Source: Paenarthrobacter sp. A20 (lineage in GTDB: Bacteria > Actinomycetota > Actinomycetes > Actinomycetales > Micrococcaceae). From it: a stretch of 64,000 bases of DNA. The notes beneath the pieces are model-generated. The model ran no database searches, was not told the DNA's origin, and worked only from the letters and a program-made list of their open reading frames with translations. The translations under genes and the position numbers were made by a program. The DNA lies in NCBI RefSeq assembly GCF_024168825.1, contig NZ_JALJWH010000001.1, positions 2,542,001-2,606,000 of the forward strand. The letters are read 5' to 3'. This document shows positions 17,682-26,116 of the stretch, in pieces. Numbering within the stretch: the first letter of the stretch is position 1; every line of letters starts with the position of its first letter.

Positions 17682-19115
17682 CTAGGCCTTGGAGTCGGCC
17701 AGTTCGCGCTCGTTGCTTTCGGCTGCTGCCTTGTCGGCGGCGTACTCGTCGGCAAAGGCGGCACCGTTGCGGGGTGCGTTGTACAGCGACTCATCCAGGA
17801 TGCCCTGACGCTTGGCCACGATGGCCGGGACCAGTGCCTGGCCAGCCACGTTGACGGCGGTGCGGCCCATGTCCAGGATGGGGTCGATAGCCAGCAGGAG
17901 GCCGACGCCGGCCAGCGGCAGTCCCAGTGTGGACAGAGTCAGCGTGAGCATGACGACGGCGCCGGTGGTACCTGCCGTAGCGGCGGAACCGAGGACGGAG
18001 ACCAGAACGATCAGCAGGTACTGGCTGAAATCAAGGTTGATGCCGAAGAACTGTGCCACGAAGATGGCTGCGATCGCCGGGTAGATTGCTGCGCAGCCGT
18101 CCATCTTGGTGGTGGCGCCCAGCGGCACGGCGAAGGAAGCGTAGCCGGAGGGGACGCCGAGGTTCCGTTCAGTGACGCGCTGCGTGAGCGGCAGCGTGCC
18201 GATCGAGGAACGGGAGACGAACGCCAGCTGCACGGCCGGCCACACGCCGGAGAAGTACTGCTTGATGGACAGGCCGTGAATGCGGACCAGTATGGGGTAG
18301 AGGACGAACAGCACCAGAGCCAGCCCGATGTAGATGGCGGCGGTGAACTTGCCCAAGGAACCGATGGTGTCCCAGCCGTAGATGGCTACAGCGTTACCGA
18401 TCAGGCCTACCGTGCCCAGCGGAGCAAGGCGGATGATCCACCACAGGACCTTCTGGATGACGGCCAGAGCTGAAGCGTTGAACGTCAGGAAGGCCTCAGC
18501 CTGCTTGCCAACCTTGAGTGCGGCAACGCCGACGGCGATCGCGACCACCAGGATCTGGAGCACGTTGAAGTTGACCGCGGTGCTGACGGTGGTGGCAGCG
18601 TTGGCGCTCTCGGTCACAGTGGAGCTGGCGCCAAGTCCCAGGAAGTTCTTCGGGAAGAGGCCGATCAGGAACGCCCACCAGTCACCGGTCTTGCCGGCGT
18701 ACTTGGCTTCTTCGGTGATGCCGGTTGCCGCGCCCGGCTGCAGGAGCACGCCCAGGCCGATGCCGATCAGCACCGATACCAGCGAGGTGATCGCGAACCA
18801 CAGCAGGGTGTTCCATGCCAGTCGCGCCGCATTGGAGACCTGGCGCAGGTTGGCAATGGAGCTCACCACAGCGGTGAAAATCAAAGGAACGACGGCGGTC
18901 TGCAGCAAGGAGACGTAGCTGGAGCCGATCGTCTGGAGAGTAGCCCCCAGGCCGTTTGGGGAGGCCTTGGTGCTGCCCGTGTACTTGGCGATGAGGCCGA
19001 GGATGAGGCCCACAATGAGGGCCGCGATGATCTGGACGCCGAAGGAACCGGCCCACTTGGGGAGCCGGAAGCCGCTCTTGCCAGCTGCTGGGGAAGTGTT
19101 GGTTGAGGTGCTCAC
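17682..19115 (-). CDS. Dicarboxylate/amino acid:cation symporter (DAACS family)
   Basis: A 477-residue sodium- or proton-coupled symporter of the DctA/GltP family. It has eight TM helices and the two re-entrant hairpins; the serine-rich HP1 region is seen as FVSRSSIGTLPLTQRV, the TM7 NMDGT-like segment as ATTKMDGCAAIYPA, and the TM8 substrate/cation region as DPILDMGRTAVNVAGQ. In TM7 the canonical NMDGT is KMDGC, a small departure from the glutamate-transporter consensus. A charged Ala/Glu tail ends the protein. It starts at a GTG and appears monocistronic. The likely substrate is a C4-dicarboxylate or acidic amino acid. Confidence 0.9.
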   Translation of the reverse strand: MSTSTNTSPAAGKSGFRLPKWAGSFGVQIIAALIVGLILGLIAKYTGSTKASPNGLGATLQTIGSSYVSLLQTAVVPLIFTAVVSSIANLRQVSNAARLAWNTLLWFAITSLVSVLIGIGLGVLLQPGAATGITEEAKYAGKTGDWWAFLIGLFPKNFLGLGASSTVTESANAATTVSTAVNFNVLQILVVAIAVGVAALKVGKQAEAFLTFNASALAVIQKVLWWIIRLAPLGTVGLIGNAVAIYGWDTIGSLGKFTAAIYIGLALVLFVLYPILVRIHGLSIKQYFSGVWPAVQLAFVSRSSIGTLPLTQRVTERNLGVPSGYASFAVPLGATTKMDGCAAIYPAIAAIFVAQFFGINLDFSQYLLIVLVSVLGSAATAGTTGAVVMLTLTLSTLGLPLAGVGLLLAIDPILDMGRTAVNVAGQALVPAIVAKRQGILDESLYNAPRNGAAFADEYAADKAAAESNERELADSKA

Positions 19116-19857
19116 CGGAACACGTTAGGTGCATGGCCAATAACATAGCGAACGGACGTTGAGAAATGTTACGTGCGCAAAAGTTATTCCCGCCGCTTTG
19201 TGACGTTGCTCTCAGGGGAGGGTGTTGAGGGCCCCCCGGGGAGCTTGCGTGCCATCGACGGTTAGTCGTGCGCGAAGAAGGTCGCCCATGGGCTCCCAAC
19301 GCAACCCGTGTGGCGACGGCAATGGGCTCAACGTCGTCTCTCGTGACGAGGGCAAACACAGTGCTGGGAAGCACGACCGTTCGGAGCACATTGTCAGCCG
19401 GCGTGGGCGGGTCCGGAAGCAACGTCGTGGCTTATGCCCTGGACGATAAACAAGATCAGACCATCGGAGGGTACTTCGCCACGGCCGGAACCGGATTCTT
19501 GACCGGCGCTGGGGGATCCTGGGTTGTCGGCAAGGCGGGGGCCGCATGGGCTGCTCCAGAGGCTCCGCTTCGAGCGCTGGTACTTTAGTCGAAACGTCGA
19601 ACTGTGGAACGATTTCCGTATCGCACGGTGTAACTTTTGAAAATCAACAGGAAATTGCTTCTTCTTTCGAAGTTGGCAAAGATTATGAGTTTGATATTGG
19701 CTGGTTCTCCCGCGTTGTCATGAAGGACCTTAGGAACGGCATTCCGTCGGCTCACGACTATCGATTGGTGCGCTGACCTCGGCCGCGGGAGAGTTGTTGG
19801 CTGTGCTCGCGGCACACCGAGTGGCCCCAGCCTCTGGCCGGAGGCACTCGAGCCGAG
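19116..19857. other. 742-bp stretch without a convincing gene
   Basis: The first roughly 90 bp must carry the promoter of the minus-strand symporter; TAACAT and ATGTTA half-sites flank its presumed core. The middle (about 19268-19776) holds two short plus-strand reading frames in different registers that look like gene debris. The last 80 bp lead into the DUF885 stop. Between about 19590 and 19740 the base composition is visibly lower in GC than the neighbours. Confidence 0.6.
19268..19776 (+). pseudogene. Possible degenerate remnant of a polymorphic-toxin or surface-protein 3' end
   Basis: Two plus-strand reading frames overlap here in different registers: 19268-19588 (106 aa) and 19546-19776 (76 aa). 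The first contains a Gly/Ala-rich segment (VVAYALDDKQDQTIGGYFA, then TAGTGFLTGAGGSW) resembling the linker that precedes the toxin module in some Rhs and other polymorphic toxins. The second encodes a low-GC, non-repetitive C-terminal piece (ENQQEIASSFEVGKDYEFDI). Neither has a clear start or ribosome-binding site. A frameshifted remnant is the best reading, but both frames could be chance ORFs. Confidence 0.25.
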
Positions 19858-21540
19858 TCAGCCCAGCAACGCCCGGCGCAGCACGTCCAAACCGACGGAG
19901 CCGATGTTGAGCGCCTTGCTGTGGAAGGACTTGAGATCGAAGCCTTCACGGGACTCCAGCTCGGCACGGATCTGCTCCCACAGACGCTGCCCCACCTTGT
20001 AGGACGGAGCTTGTCCCGGCCAGCCCAGGTAGCGGGTGAATTCGAACTGAAGCTGGCCTTCGCTGATGTCGAGGTTGGCTTTGAGGAAGTCGAAGCCCTT
20101 CTCCGGCGTCCAGGTGCCGGTGCCCCAACGTTCGGGGACGGGCAGTTCCAAGTGCACACCGATGTCGAACACTACGCGGGCTGCCCGCATCCGTTGGCCA
20201 TCCAACATGCCCATGTGGTCGCCCGGGTCCTTAAGGTAGCCCAGTTCCAGCATGAGCTGCTCGGCGTAGAGCGCCCAGCCTTCACCGTGGCCGGAGACCC
20301 AGCAGACATTGCGGCGCCAGTTGTTCAAGAGTTCCCGGCGGTAGGTTGCCGTGGCGACCTGAAGGTGGTGGCCGGGGACCCCTTCGTGGAAAACGGTGGT
20401 GGTTTCGGACCAGGTGGTGAAGGTGTCTTCGCCTGCCGGCACTGACCACCACATACGTCCGGGCCGGGAGAAGTCGTCGGAAGGGCCGGTGTAGTAGATG
20501 CCGCCCTCGTCGGTGGGGGCGATCATGCACTCAAGAGTTCTCATGACGTCCGGGATGTCGAAATGGACGTCAGCCAGCTCGGAGACTGCGCGGTCGGAGA
20601 GTTCCTGCATCCAGGCTTTCAAGGCATCTGTGCCCTTGATCTGGCGGGCGGGATCGTTGTTGAGGATGCTCTTGGCTTCTTCGATCGATGCACCAGGTTT
20701 GATCTGGTTGGCGATCTTCTCCTGCTCGCCGATGAGCCGCTCGAGCTCCTGAACGCCCCAAGCGTAGGTCTCTTCCAGATCTACTTCAGCGCCAACGAAT
20801 GAACGCGAGGCCAGCGCGTAGCGTTCGCGCCCGACTGCGTCCTTCTCCGGTGCCAGGGGCAGGAGTTCGTCCCGAAGGAAGTCGCCCAAAGCGCTGTACG
20901 CAGAACGCGCGGCCGCAGTCCCGGCGTCGAGCTTTGACTGGATATCCGCGGGCAGCGGCGCATCACCCACCGAGGCAGCAGCGGCCATTTTGGCGAAGAA
21001 ACCATCCTCAGCGGCGTAGCGGCCGGTCTGCTCGACGACGATCCGGACTTGGCGGGCGGCGGCTACTTTTCCGTCGGCAGCAGCGGAGCGAAGGGACTCA
21101 AGATAGCCTTCAATCGCCCCGGGAACATTGGCCGCGCGGCCGGCAATGTGCTCCCACTGTTCAACGGTGTCCGTAGGCATGAGATCGAAAATGGCGCGGA
21201 TGTCTTGGGCAGGAGAGGCAATGTTGTTCAGGTCGGCGAGGTCCCAACCCGACTCGTGGATTTCCAGGTCCAGGCCGAGCCGCTCGCGCATGGCGTCGAG
21301 GGTGACGGCATCCACATCATCGGACGGCTCAAGGCCTGCCAAGGCATCCAATGCCAACTTTGTGGCCTCCGCATGGGCCTCGGCACCGGCAGGGGAGTAG
21401 TCCTGGTATTCGGTTTCGTGTCCCGGCAAGCCCAGAGTGGTGGCGAAACTGGGATTGAGTTCGATCAACTTTTCTGTGTACGCGTCAGCGACGGCATCGA
21501 TGGCGGACTTCGGGCGTACAGGAGTGTTTGCAGTAGTCAC
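19858..21540 (-). CDS. DUF885 domain-containing protein (predicted metallopeptidase-like)
   Basis: A 560-residue DUF885-family protein. The family is related to M2/M3-type zincins, and the characteristic HEGVPGHHLQ motif is present near residue 390, followed by GHGEGWALYAEQLMLELGY, whose Glu would complete an HExxH-E-like metal site. The C-terminal ends in a conserved RYLGWPGQAPSYKVGQ segment. There is no signal peptide, so it is probably cytosolic. Its substrate is not known. It is the last gene of a minus-strand series that includes the carboxylase beta and epsilon chains, but a 66-bp gap makes co-transcription uncertain. Confidence 0.88.
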   Translation of the reverse strand: MTTANTPVRPKSAIDAVADAYTEKLIELNPSFATTLGLPGHETEYQDYSPAGAEAHAEATKLALDALAGLEPSDDVDAVTLDAMRERLGLDLEIHESGWDLADLNNIASPAQDIRAIFDLMPTDTVEQWEHIAGRAANVPGAIEGYLESLRSAAADGKVAAARQVRIVVEQTGRYAAEDGFFAKMAAAASVGDAPLPADIQSKLDAGTAAARSAYSALGDFLRDELLPLAPEKDAVGRERYALASRSFVGAEVDLEETYAWGVQELERLIGEQEKIANQIKPGASIEEAKSILNNDPARQIKGTDALKAWMQELSDRAVSELADVHFDIPDVMRTLECMIAPTDEGGIYYTGPSDDFSRPGRMWWSVPAGEDTFTTWSETTTVFHEGVPGHHLQVATATYRRELLNNWRRNVCWVSGHGEGWALYAEQLMLELGYLKDPGDHMGMLDGQRMRAARVVFDIGVHLELPVPERWGTGTWTPEKGFDFLKANLDISEGQLQFEFTRYLGWPGQAPSYKVGQRLWEQIRAELESREGFDLKSFHSKALNIGSVGLDVLRRALLG

Positions 21541-21606
21541 CCACAGAGCCTAGCCGCGACGCCGCTTACGTGAAAGGGTTGTTGAACTTTTCCATGTGCG
21601 GGAAAA

Positions 21607-21852
21607 CTAGCCGCGGCTGCGCTTCCATGCGCCAGGGCCCGGTGACGGGTCCAACCGAAGCTGCTGGCGACGCACCCAATGCCGAACATTCGGCGTGGAA
21701 GCGGCCGTCGCTTCAGGGGCGCCAAGGGAAACCACGACGGCGGCAATCGCCGCGAGCTCTTCGGCCGTCGGTTCGCCCTTGACCACCGAAAAAAGCGGCG
21801 CAGCGGGTACCTGATCAGGCGCGGAATCAGCCCGGTGCTTTGGAGTGCTCAC
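21607..21852 (-). CDS. accE: Acyl-CoA carboxylase epsilon subunit
   Basis: An 81-residue protein matching the small actinobacterial acyl-CoA carboxylase epsilon subunit (AccE5-like). It has a variable N-terminus, a conserved helix ([20 protein letters not shown]) and a C-terminal Trp/Arg/Pro segment ending in PGAWKRSRG. It stabilises the alpha-beta carboxylase complex in Mycobacterium and Streptomyces. The GTG start overlaps the TGA of the beta subunit gene by 4 bp (GTGA), so translation is probably coupled and the assignment is well supported by context. Confidence 0.88.
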   Translation of the reverse strand: MSTPKHRADSAPDQVPAAPLFSVVKGEPTAEELAAIAAVVVSLGAPEATAASTPNVRHWVRRQQLRLDPSPGPGAWKRSRG

Positions 21853-23432
21853 AGCGGGATGTTTCCGTGCTTCTTGGTGGGCAGGCTCGCGCGCTTGTCG
21901 CGGAGGGCACGGAGCCCGCGGATGATCTGGAGGCGCGTGTCGGATGGAGCGATGACTGCGTCCACGTAGCCCAGCTGCGCTGCCTGGTACGGGTTGAGGA
22001 GTTCTTCCTCATAGCCCTGGATGATCTCGGCCCGCTTTGCCTCGACATCGCCGCCAGCTTCGGCAACAGCAGCAAGATCGCGACGGTACAGGATATTCAC
22101 GGCGCCCTGGGCACCCATGACGCCGATCTGGGCGGTGGGCCAGGCGAGGTTCAGGTCTGCGCCCAACTTCTTGGAGCCCATCACGATGTACGCGCCACCG
22201 TAGGCCTTGCGGGTGATCACGGTGAGCTTGGGGACCGTTGCTTCGGCGTAGGCGTACAGGAGCTTCGCGCCGCGTCGGATGATGCCTTGGAATTCCTGGT
22301 CCTTGCCGGGCAGGAATCCGGGTACGTCAACCAGGGTGATGATGGGAACGTTGAACGCGTCGCAATGGCGTACAAAGCGGGCTGCCTTTTCAGAGGCGGA
22401 GATGTCCAGGGTTCCCGCGAACTGCATGGGCTGGTTGGCCACGATGCCCACGGTGTGTCCCTCGACGCGGCCGTAGCCGATCATGACGTTGGGGGCGTAC
22501 AGCGACTGCATTTCCAGGAAGTGCGCGTCGTCCACGATCTGCTCGATGACCTTGCGCATGTCGTACGGCTGGTTGGCGGAATCGGGGATCAGCCCGTCCA
22601 AGGCGAGGTCGTCGTCGTTGAGTTCCAGTTCCTGGTCGTGCTCCACGACGGGGGCCTCGGACAGGTTGTTGGAGGGGAGGAAGTCCAGGAGTTCGCGGAC
22701 GAATTCGATCGCGTCTGCTTCATCGGAGGCAAGGTAGGTGGAGGTGCCGGTGGTGGCGTTATGCTGCCGGGCGCCACCGAGTGTTTCCATGTCCACGTCT
22801 TCGCCGGTGACGGTCTTAATGACGTCCGGTCCCGTGATGAACATGTGGGAGGTCTTGTCCACCATGACAACGTAGTCGGTCAGGGCGGGGGAGTAGGCGG
22901 CACCGCCGGCGCACGGGCCCATGATGAGGGAGATCTGCGGGACCACGCCGGAAGCGTGGACGTTGTTGCGGAAGATGTCCGCGAACATCGCCAGCGAGGC
23001 GACGCCTTCCTGGATGCGCGCGCCGCCGCCGTCGTTGATGCCGACAACCGGGCAGCCATTGCGCAGGGCGAATTCCTGGACCTTGACGATCTTCTCGCCG
23101 TTGACCTGGCTCAGGGAGCCGCCGTAGACGCTGAAGTCCTGGCTGTAAATGGCGATGAGCCGGCCATCCACGGTGCCGTATCCGGAAACCACGCCGTCGC
23201 CGAGGGGTTTCTTCTTTTCCATGCCGAAGGCCGTGGAGCGGTGGACGGCCAGGGCGTCGAACTCGACGAACGAGCCCGGATCAACCAGGAGGTCGATGCG
23301 TTCGCGGGCGGTGTTCTTGCCGCGGGCGTGTTGCTTTTCAATCGCTTCCGGGCCGGAAGGCTGTTCTGCACGGGCCTGGCGGTCGCGGAAGTCGGCAATC
23401 TTTCCCGCTGTCGTTGTCAGATCGTGGCTCAT
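21849..23432 (-). CDS. accB: Acyl-CoA carboxylase carboxyltransferase (beta) subunit
   Basis: A 527-residue carboxyltransferase of the PccB/AccD5 type. The crotonase-like N- and C-domains are both complete: [32 protein letters not shown] and the oxyanion region [15 protein letters not shown] in the first; [13 protein letters not shown] and [14 protein letters not shown] in the second. It transfers carboxyl from biotin on the alpha chain to acetyl- or propionyl-CoA. The ATG at 23432 has GGAG upstream; a TTG one codon earlier was not used. The epsilon subunit is downstream and overlapping, an SDR gene is divergent, and the upstream region carries the TGTAG-N5-CTACA dyad also seen before accA3. 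The symbol is tentative. Confidence 0.93.
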   Translation of the reverse strand: MSHDLTTTAGKIADFRDRQARAEQPSGPEAIEKQHARGKNTARERIDLLVDPGSFVEFDALAVHRSTAFGMEKKKPLGDGVVSGYGTVDGRLIAIYSQDFSVYGGSLSQVNGEKIVKVQEFALRNGCPVVGINDGGGARIQEGVASLAMFADIFRNNVHASGVVPQISLIMGPCAGGAAYSPALTDYVVMVDKTSHMFITGPDVIKTVTGEDVDMETLGGARQHNATTGTSTYLASDEADAIEFVRELLDFLPSNNLSEAPVVEHDQELELNDDDLALDGLIPDSANQPYDMRKVIEQIVDDAHFLEMQSLYAPNVMIGYGRVEGHTVGIVANQPMQFAGTLDISASEKAARFVRHCDAFNVPIITLVDVPGFLPGKDQEFQGIIRRGAKLLYAYAEATVPKLTVITRKAYGGAYIVMGSKKLGADLNLAWPTAQIGVMGAQGAVNILYRRDLAAVAEAGGDVEAKRAEIIQGYEEELLNPYQAAQLGYVDAVIAPSDTRLQIIRGLRALRDKRASLPTKKHGNIPL

Positions 23433-23550
23433 CAAGTGTCTCCGGCTCTGTAGCTGATTTTCGCTGGCACAGTTCGTTCACGGTTAAGTAGCTTCCGTAC
23501 AAAGAACAGGCCCCGATGGCCAGTCTAGTGACGCCTTTGCCGCGAACCGC

Positions 23551-23565
23551 TGTAGAAACCCTACA
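23551..23565. promoter_or_regulatory. Inverted repeat upstream of accB (second copy of the candidate acc operator)
   Basis: TGTAG-AAACC-CTACA, 119-133 bp upstream of the carboxylase beta start. It abuts the expected -35 position of a minus-strand promoter whose -10 may be TAGACT (23527-23522). The core is the same as in the accA3-upstream dyad. Confidence 0.5.
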
Positions 23566-23595
23566 ATTTTCCGCGTCCAAGCCAAATCCCTCACC

Positions 23596-23615
23596 ATGTT
23601 ACCCGTCGGTAACAT
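23596..23615. promoter_or_regulatory. Inverted repeat overlapping the SDR promoter
   Basis: Perfect 8-bp arms ATGTTACC and GGTAACAT with a CGTC spacer, 21-40 bp upstream of the SDR start. The right arm contains TAACAT, a plausible -10 for the SDR gene. The layout suggests a repressor (TetR-like) operator. Confidence 0.5.
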
Positions 23616-23635
23616 AGTTGGGCTAGAGTGTCCCC

Positions 23636-24514
23636 ATGACTTCAAGCAACGACGCTTCCCACGCACTTTCGCAGGCAGAGACTCCCTACGTCGCTACCGG
23701 TTCGCTCAAGGACAGGACCATCCTCATGTCCGGTGGCAGCCGTGGCATCGGACTGGCGATCGCCACCCGCGCGGCCCGTGACGGTGCCAACATTGTGATC
23801 ATGGCCAAGACCGGCGACCCCCACCCCAAGCTGGAGGGAACCGTCTTCACGGCAGCGGATCAACTGGTCGCCGCCGGCGGACAGGCACTGCCGTTGGTGG
23901 GGGACGTCCGCAACGACGACGACGTTGCTGCCGCGGTGGCCGCCGCCGTCGAGCGTTTCGGTGGGATCGACGTCGTCGTTAACAACGCCTCGGCGATCGA
24001 CCTCTCCCGCACCGATGCCGTAGACATGAAGCGCTATGACCTCATGCAGGACATCAACGTCCGTGGCACTTTCCTGCTCTCCAAGCTGGCGCTGCCGGCC
24101 CTGCGGGAGTCCGCTCACGGCCACATTCTCACACTGTCCCCGCCCCTCAACCTGGAACCCAAATGGGCCGGCATGCACTTGGCCTACACCATGGCCAAGT
24201 ATGGGATGAGCCTGACCACCCTGGGCCTCGCCGAAGAGTTGAAGGACGACGGCGTGTCGGTCAACTCGCTCTGGCCGTGCACCTTGATTGATACTGCCGC
24301 GATCCGGAACATGCCGGGCGGGCAGCAAATCGTGCAGGCGGCGCGTGGCCCGGAGATCATGGCCGACGCGGCGCACGCGGTGCTCACTGGCACTGGCGCA
24401 ACCGGGAATTTCTTCACGGACGAGGAAGTCCTTCGCGCCGCTGGGGTGTCGGACTTTGCGCCGTACAGCCTCGGCGCACCCGAGGACCGCCTGGTTCCGG
24501 ACATCTTCCTCTGA
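23636..24514 (+). CDS. SDR family oxidoreductase (HSDL2-like)
   Basis: A 292-residue short-chain dehydrogenase/reductase. The nucleotide-binding motif GGSRGIGLAIA, the NNAS motif (VVNNASAIDL) and the catalytic region LSPPLNL ... AYTMAKYGMS (YxxxK) are present. The order of features and the C-terminal segment (FFTDEEVLRAAGVSDFAPY) resemble the hydroxysteroid-dehydrogenase-like 2 subfamily, often linked to fatty-acid metabolism. It is divergent from the acyl-CoA carboxylase beta gene, and the shared 200-bp region carries two dyads, which supports a lipid-related role. The actual substrate is not known. No clear Shine-Dalgarno precedes the ATG. Confidence 0.88.
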   Translation: MTSSNDASHALSQAETPYVATGSLKDRTILMSGGSRGIGLAIATRAARDGANIVIMAKTGDPHPKLEGTVFTAADQLVAAGGQALPLVGDVRNDDDVAAAVAAAVERFGGIDVVVNNASAIDLSRTDAVDMKRYDLMQDINVRGTFLLSKLALPALRESAHGHILTLSPPLNLEPKWAGMHLAYTMAKYGMSLTTLGLAEELKDDGVSVNSLWPCTLIDTAAIRNMPGGQQIVQAARGPEIMADAAHAVLTGTGATGNFFTDEEVLRAAGVSDFAPYSLGAPEDRLVPDIFL

Positions 24515-24597
24515 GTCGATTTCGCCGGACGGATTTCTCTGGGCGGATTCCCAGACGCTTTTCGGTTCACGGGCCATCCCGGAGCGCCGCAACTGGA

Positions 24598-24603
24598 TAG
24601 GAT
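24598..24603 (+). promoter_or_regulatory. Candidate -10 element for a leaderless birA transcript
   Basis: TAGGAT lies 6 nt upstream of the birA ATG, which would put the transcription start at or within a base of the start codon. No Shine-Dalgarno precedes the gene. The -35 region is not recognisable. Confidence 0.4.
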
Positions 24604-24609
24604 TCAGCT

Positions 24610-25530
24610 ATGGATGCCGAACAGCCAGACAACAGCGAACCGCAGGTCCCGTCCGGGCCGTCCCGTTCTCCCTTGGACCGCGATGCGCTGCTCCAGCCGG
24701 ACTTCCTGTCGGCCACGGGCATCTCCCAATTGAACATTGTCGCGTCCACGGGCTCCACCAATCAGGACTTGGTGCGCGCCGTCACGGTTGAGCCCAAAAA
24801 GTGGGCTGATCTTGCGGTGTTGACCGCCGAACACCAGACGGCTGCGCGCGGACGGTTGGACCGGCACTGGGAATCACCGGAGCGCTCGGCAGTGTCCGTG
24901 TCCATGGTCCTGCGTCCCGTAACGGCCGAGGGCATGCCCGTGCCCACACAGAGCTACTCCTGGCTTTCCCTGCTTGCGGCCGTTGCCCTGCGCGAGGCGT
25001 TGCAGGAAACCGCCGGAGTGACCGCTGAGATCAAGTGGCCCAACGACGTCTTGGTCAAGGGTCGCAAGATCGCCGGAATCCTGGCGCAGATGACACCCCT
25101 GGGCGACGGTTCGGTACCTGCCGTGATCCTCGGAGTGGGTCTCAACGTGACCCTGGCGGAAGATGAGTTGCCGGTTCCAACAGCAACGTCCCTCGCGTTG
25201 GAAGGCGCCACGACGACGGACCGCACCGCGCTGCTGAAGAGCTACCTTTCGCGATTTGCCCGGCTTTACCGCAGCTTCTGCAATTCCGAAGGAGACCCTT
25301 CCGCCGGTCTGGACGGCGGACCGTCGCTGCACAAACGTGTTGAGTCTGCCATGGTCACGTTGGGCCGCGAAGTGCGGGCGCACTTGCCCGGCGATCACGA
25401 ACTGGTGGGGCATGCCTCACGCCTCGATGAGCATGGCTCGTTGCTGGTGGTGGACCATGGCGGCAGGGAACACGTCGTAACGGCCGGGGATGTGGTGCAC
25501 TTGCGCGCCACGGAAAGCGGTTATGCGTAA
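24610..25530 (+). CDS. birA: Biotin--[acetyl-CoA-carboxylase] ligase
   Basis: A 306-residue biotin protein ligase without the N-terminal DNA-binding domain (group I). The catalytic domain shows STNQDLVRA, the biotinoyl-AMP loop region QTAARGRLDRHWESP, KWPNDVLVKGRKIAGIL with the conserved lysine, and a C-terminal SH3-like domain. It attaches biotin to the carrier domain of the acyl-CoA carboxylase alpha chain encoded in this window. It is downstream of the SDR gene and overlaps the PH-domain gene by 8 bp. Lacking an HTH, it cannot itself be the acc regulator. Confidence 0.92.
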   Translation: MDAEQPDNSEPQVPSGPSRSPLDRDALLQPDFLSATGISQLNIVASTGSTNQDLVRAVTVEPKKWADLAVLTAEHQTAARGRLDRHWESPERSAVSVSMVLRPVTAEGMPVPTQSYSWLSLLAAVALREALQETAGVTAEIKWPNDVLVKGRKIAGILAQMTPLGDGSVPAVILGVGLNVTLAEDELPVPTATSLALEGATTTDRTALLKSYLSRFARLYRSFCNSEGDPSAGLDGGPSLHKRVESAMVTLGREVRAHLPGDHELVGHASRLDEHGSLLVVDHGGREHVVTAGDVVHLRATESGYA

Positions 25531-26116
25531 AGAGCTGCTTCCGGGGGAGCAGGTCATCACCATCACGCGGCAACAGTCGCGTTCCCTCTTCTTTCCCGTC
25601 CTGGTCTTCGTACTTGCTCCAGCCCTGACCGGCTACGCCTGCGCCTGGATTGTGAAGGGCAATGCCCAGCGGGTCGCTCCATTCATTACAGTGGAATGGA
25701 CTCCCTGGCTGATGGGCATCTGTGTGGTGCTCGCAGCGTGGTTGTTGATTGGCTACAGCCTCAAGCGCGTGCTGCGCTGGCGCTCCATCAGGTACATCTT
25801 GACGAGCAGGCGGATACTTGCCAAATTCGGAATGTTTCGGCGTCGCGATTGGCAGGTTTCACTGATGGCGGTCCGCAACGTGGGCGTTCATCAGAGCATG
25901 CTCCAACGGTCATTGCACTCGGGGAATATATCCTTGGATACCGGGCACTCCGGGACAGCCGTTCTGGCGGACGTTCCCGAGGTTGGAAAATTCAGGGGCT
26001 TCATTCTTGACGCGATGGACGAACTCCCGCAAGGTGAGGTTTTTGAGGGCCAAGTATTGACGGATTATGACCAGTTGCCATGGGAGCTGAGAGAAGGTGG
26101 AAGAGATGAGCGTTGA
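25523..26116 (+). CDS. Membrane PH-domain (bPH_2/DUF304-like) protein
   Basis: A 197-residue protein with two N-terminal TM helices (about residues 18-38 and 55-75) and a bacterial PH-like domain behind them, typified by IRYILTSRRILAKFGMFRRR and SLMAVRNVGVHQSMLQRSL. Such proteins are membrane-associated and of unknown function. The ATG at 25523 overlaps the birA stop (ATGCGTAA), and the adenylyl cyclase start lies inside its 3' end, so the three genes form a coupled operon. An upstream in-frame start at 25490 would lie within birA and lacks support. Confidence 0.85.
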   Translation: MRKELLPGEQVITITRQQSRSLFFPVLVFVLAPALTGYACAWIVKGNAQRVAPFITVEWTPWLMGICVVLAAWLLIGYSLKRVLRWRSIRYILTSRRILAKFGMFRRRDWQVSLMAVRNVGVHQSMLQRSLHSGNISLDTGHSGTAVLADVPEVGKFRGFILDAMDELPQGEVFEGQVLTDYDQLPWELREGGRDER

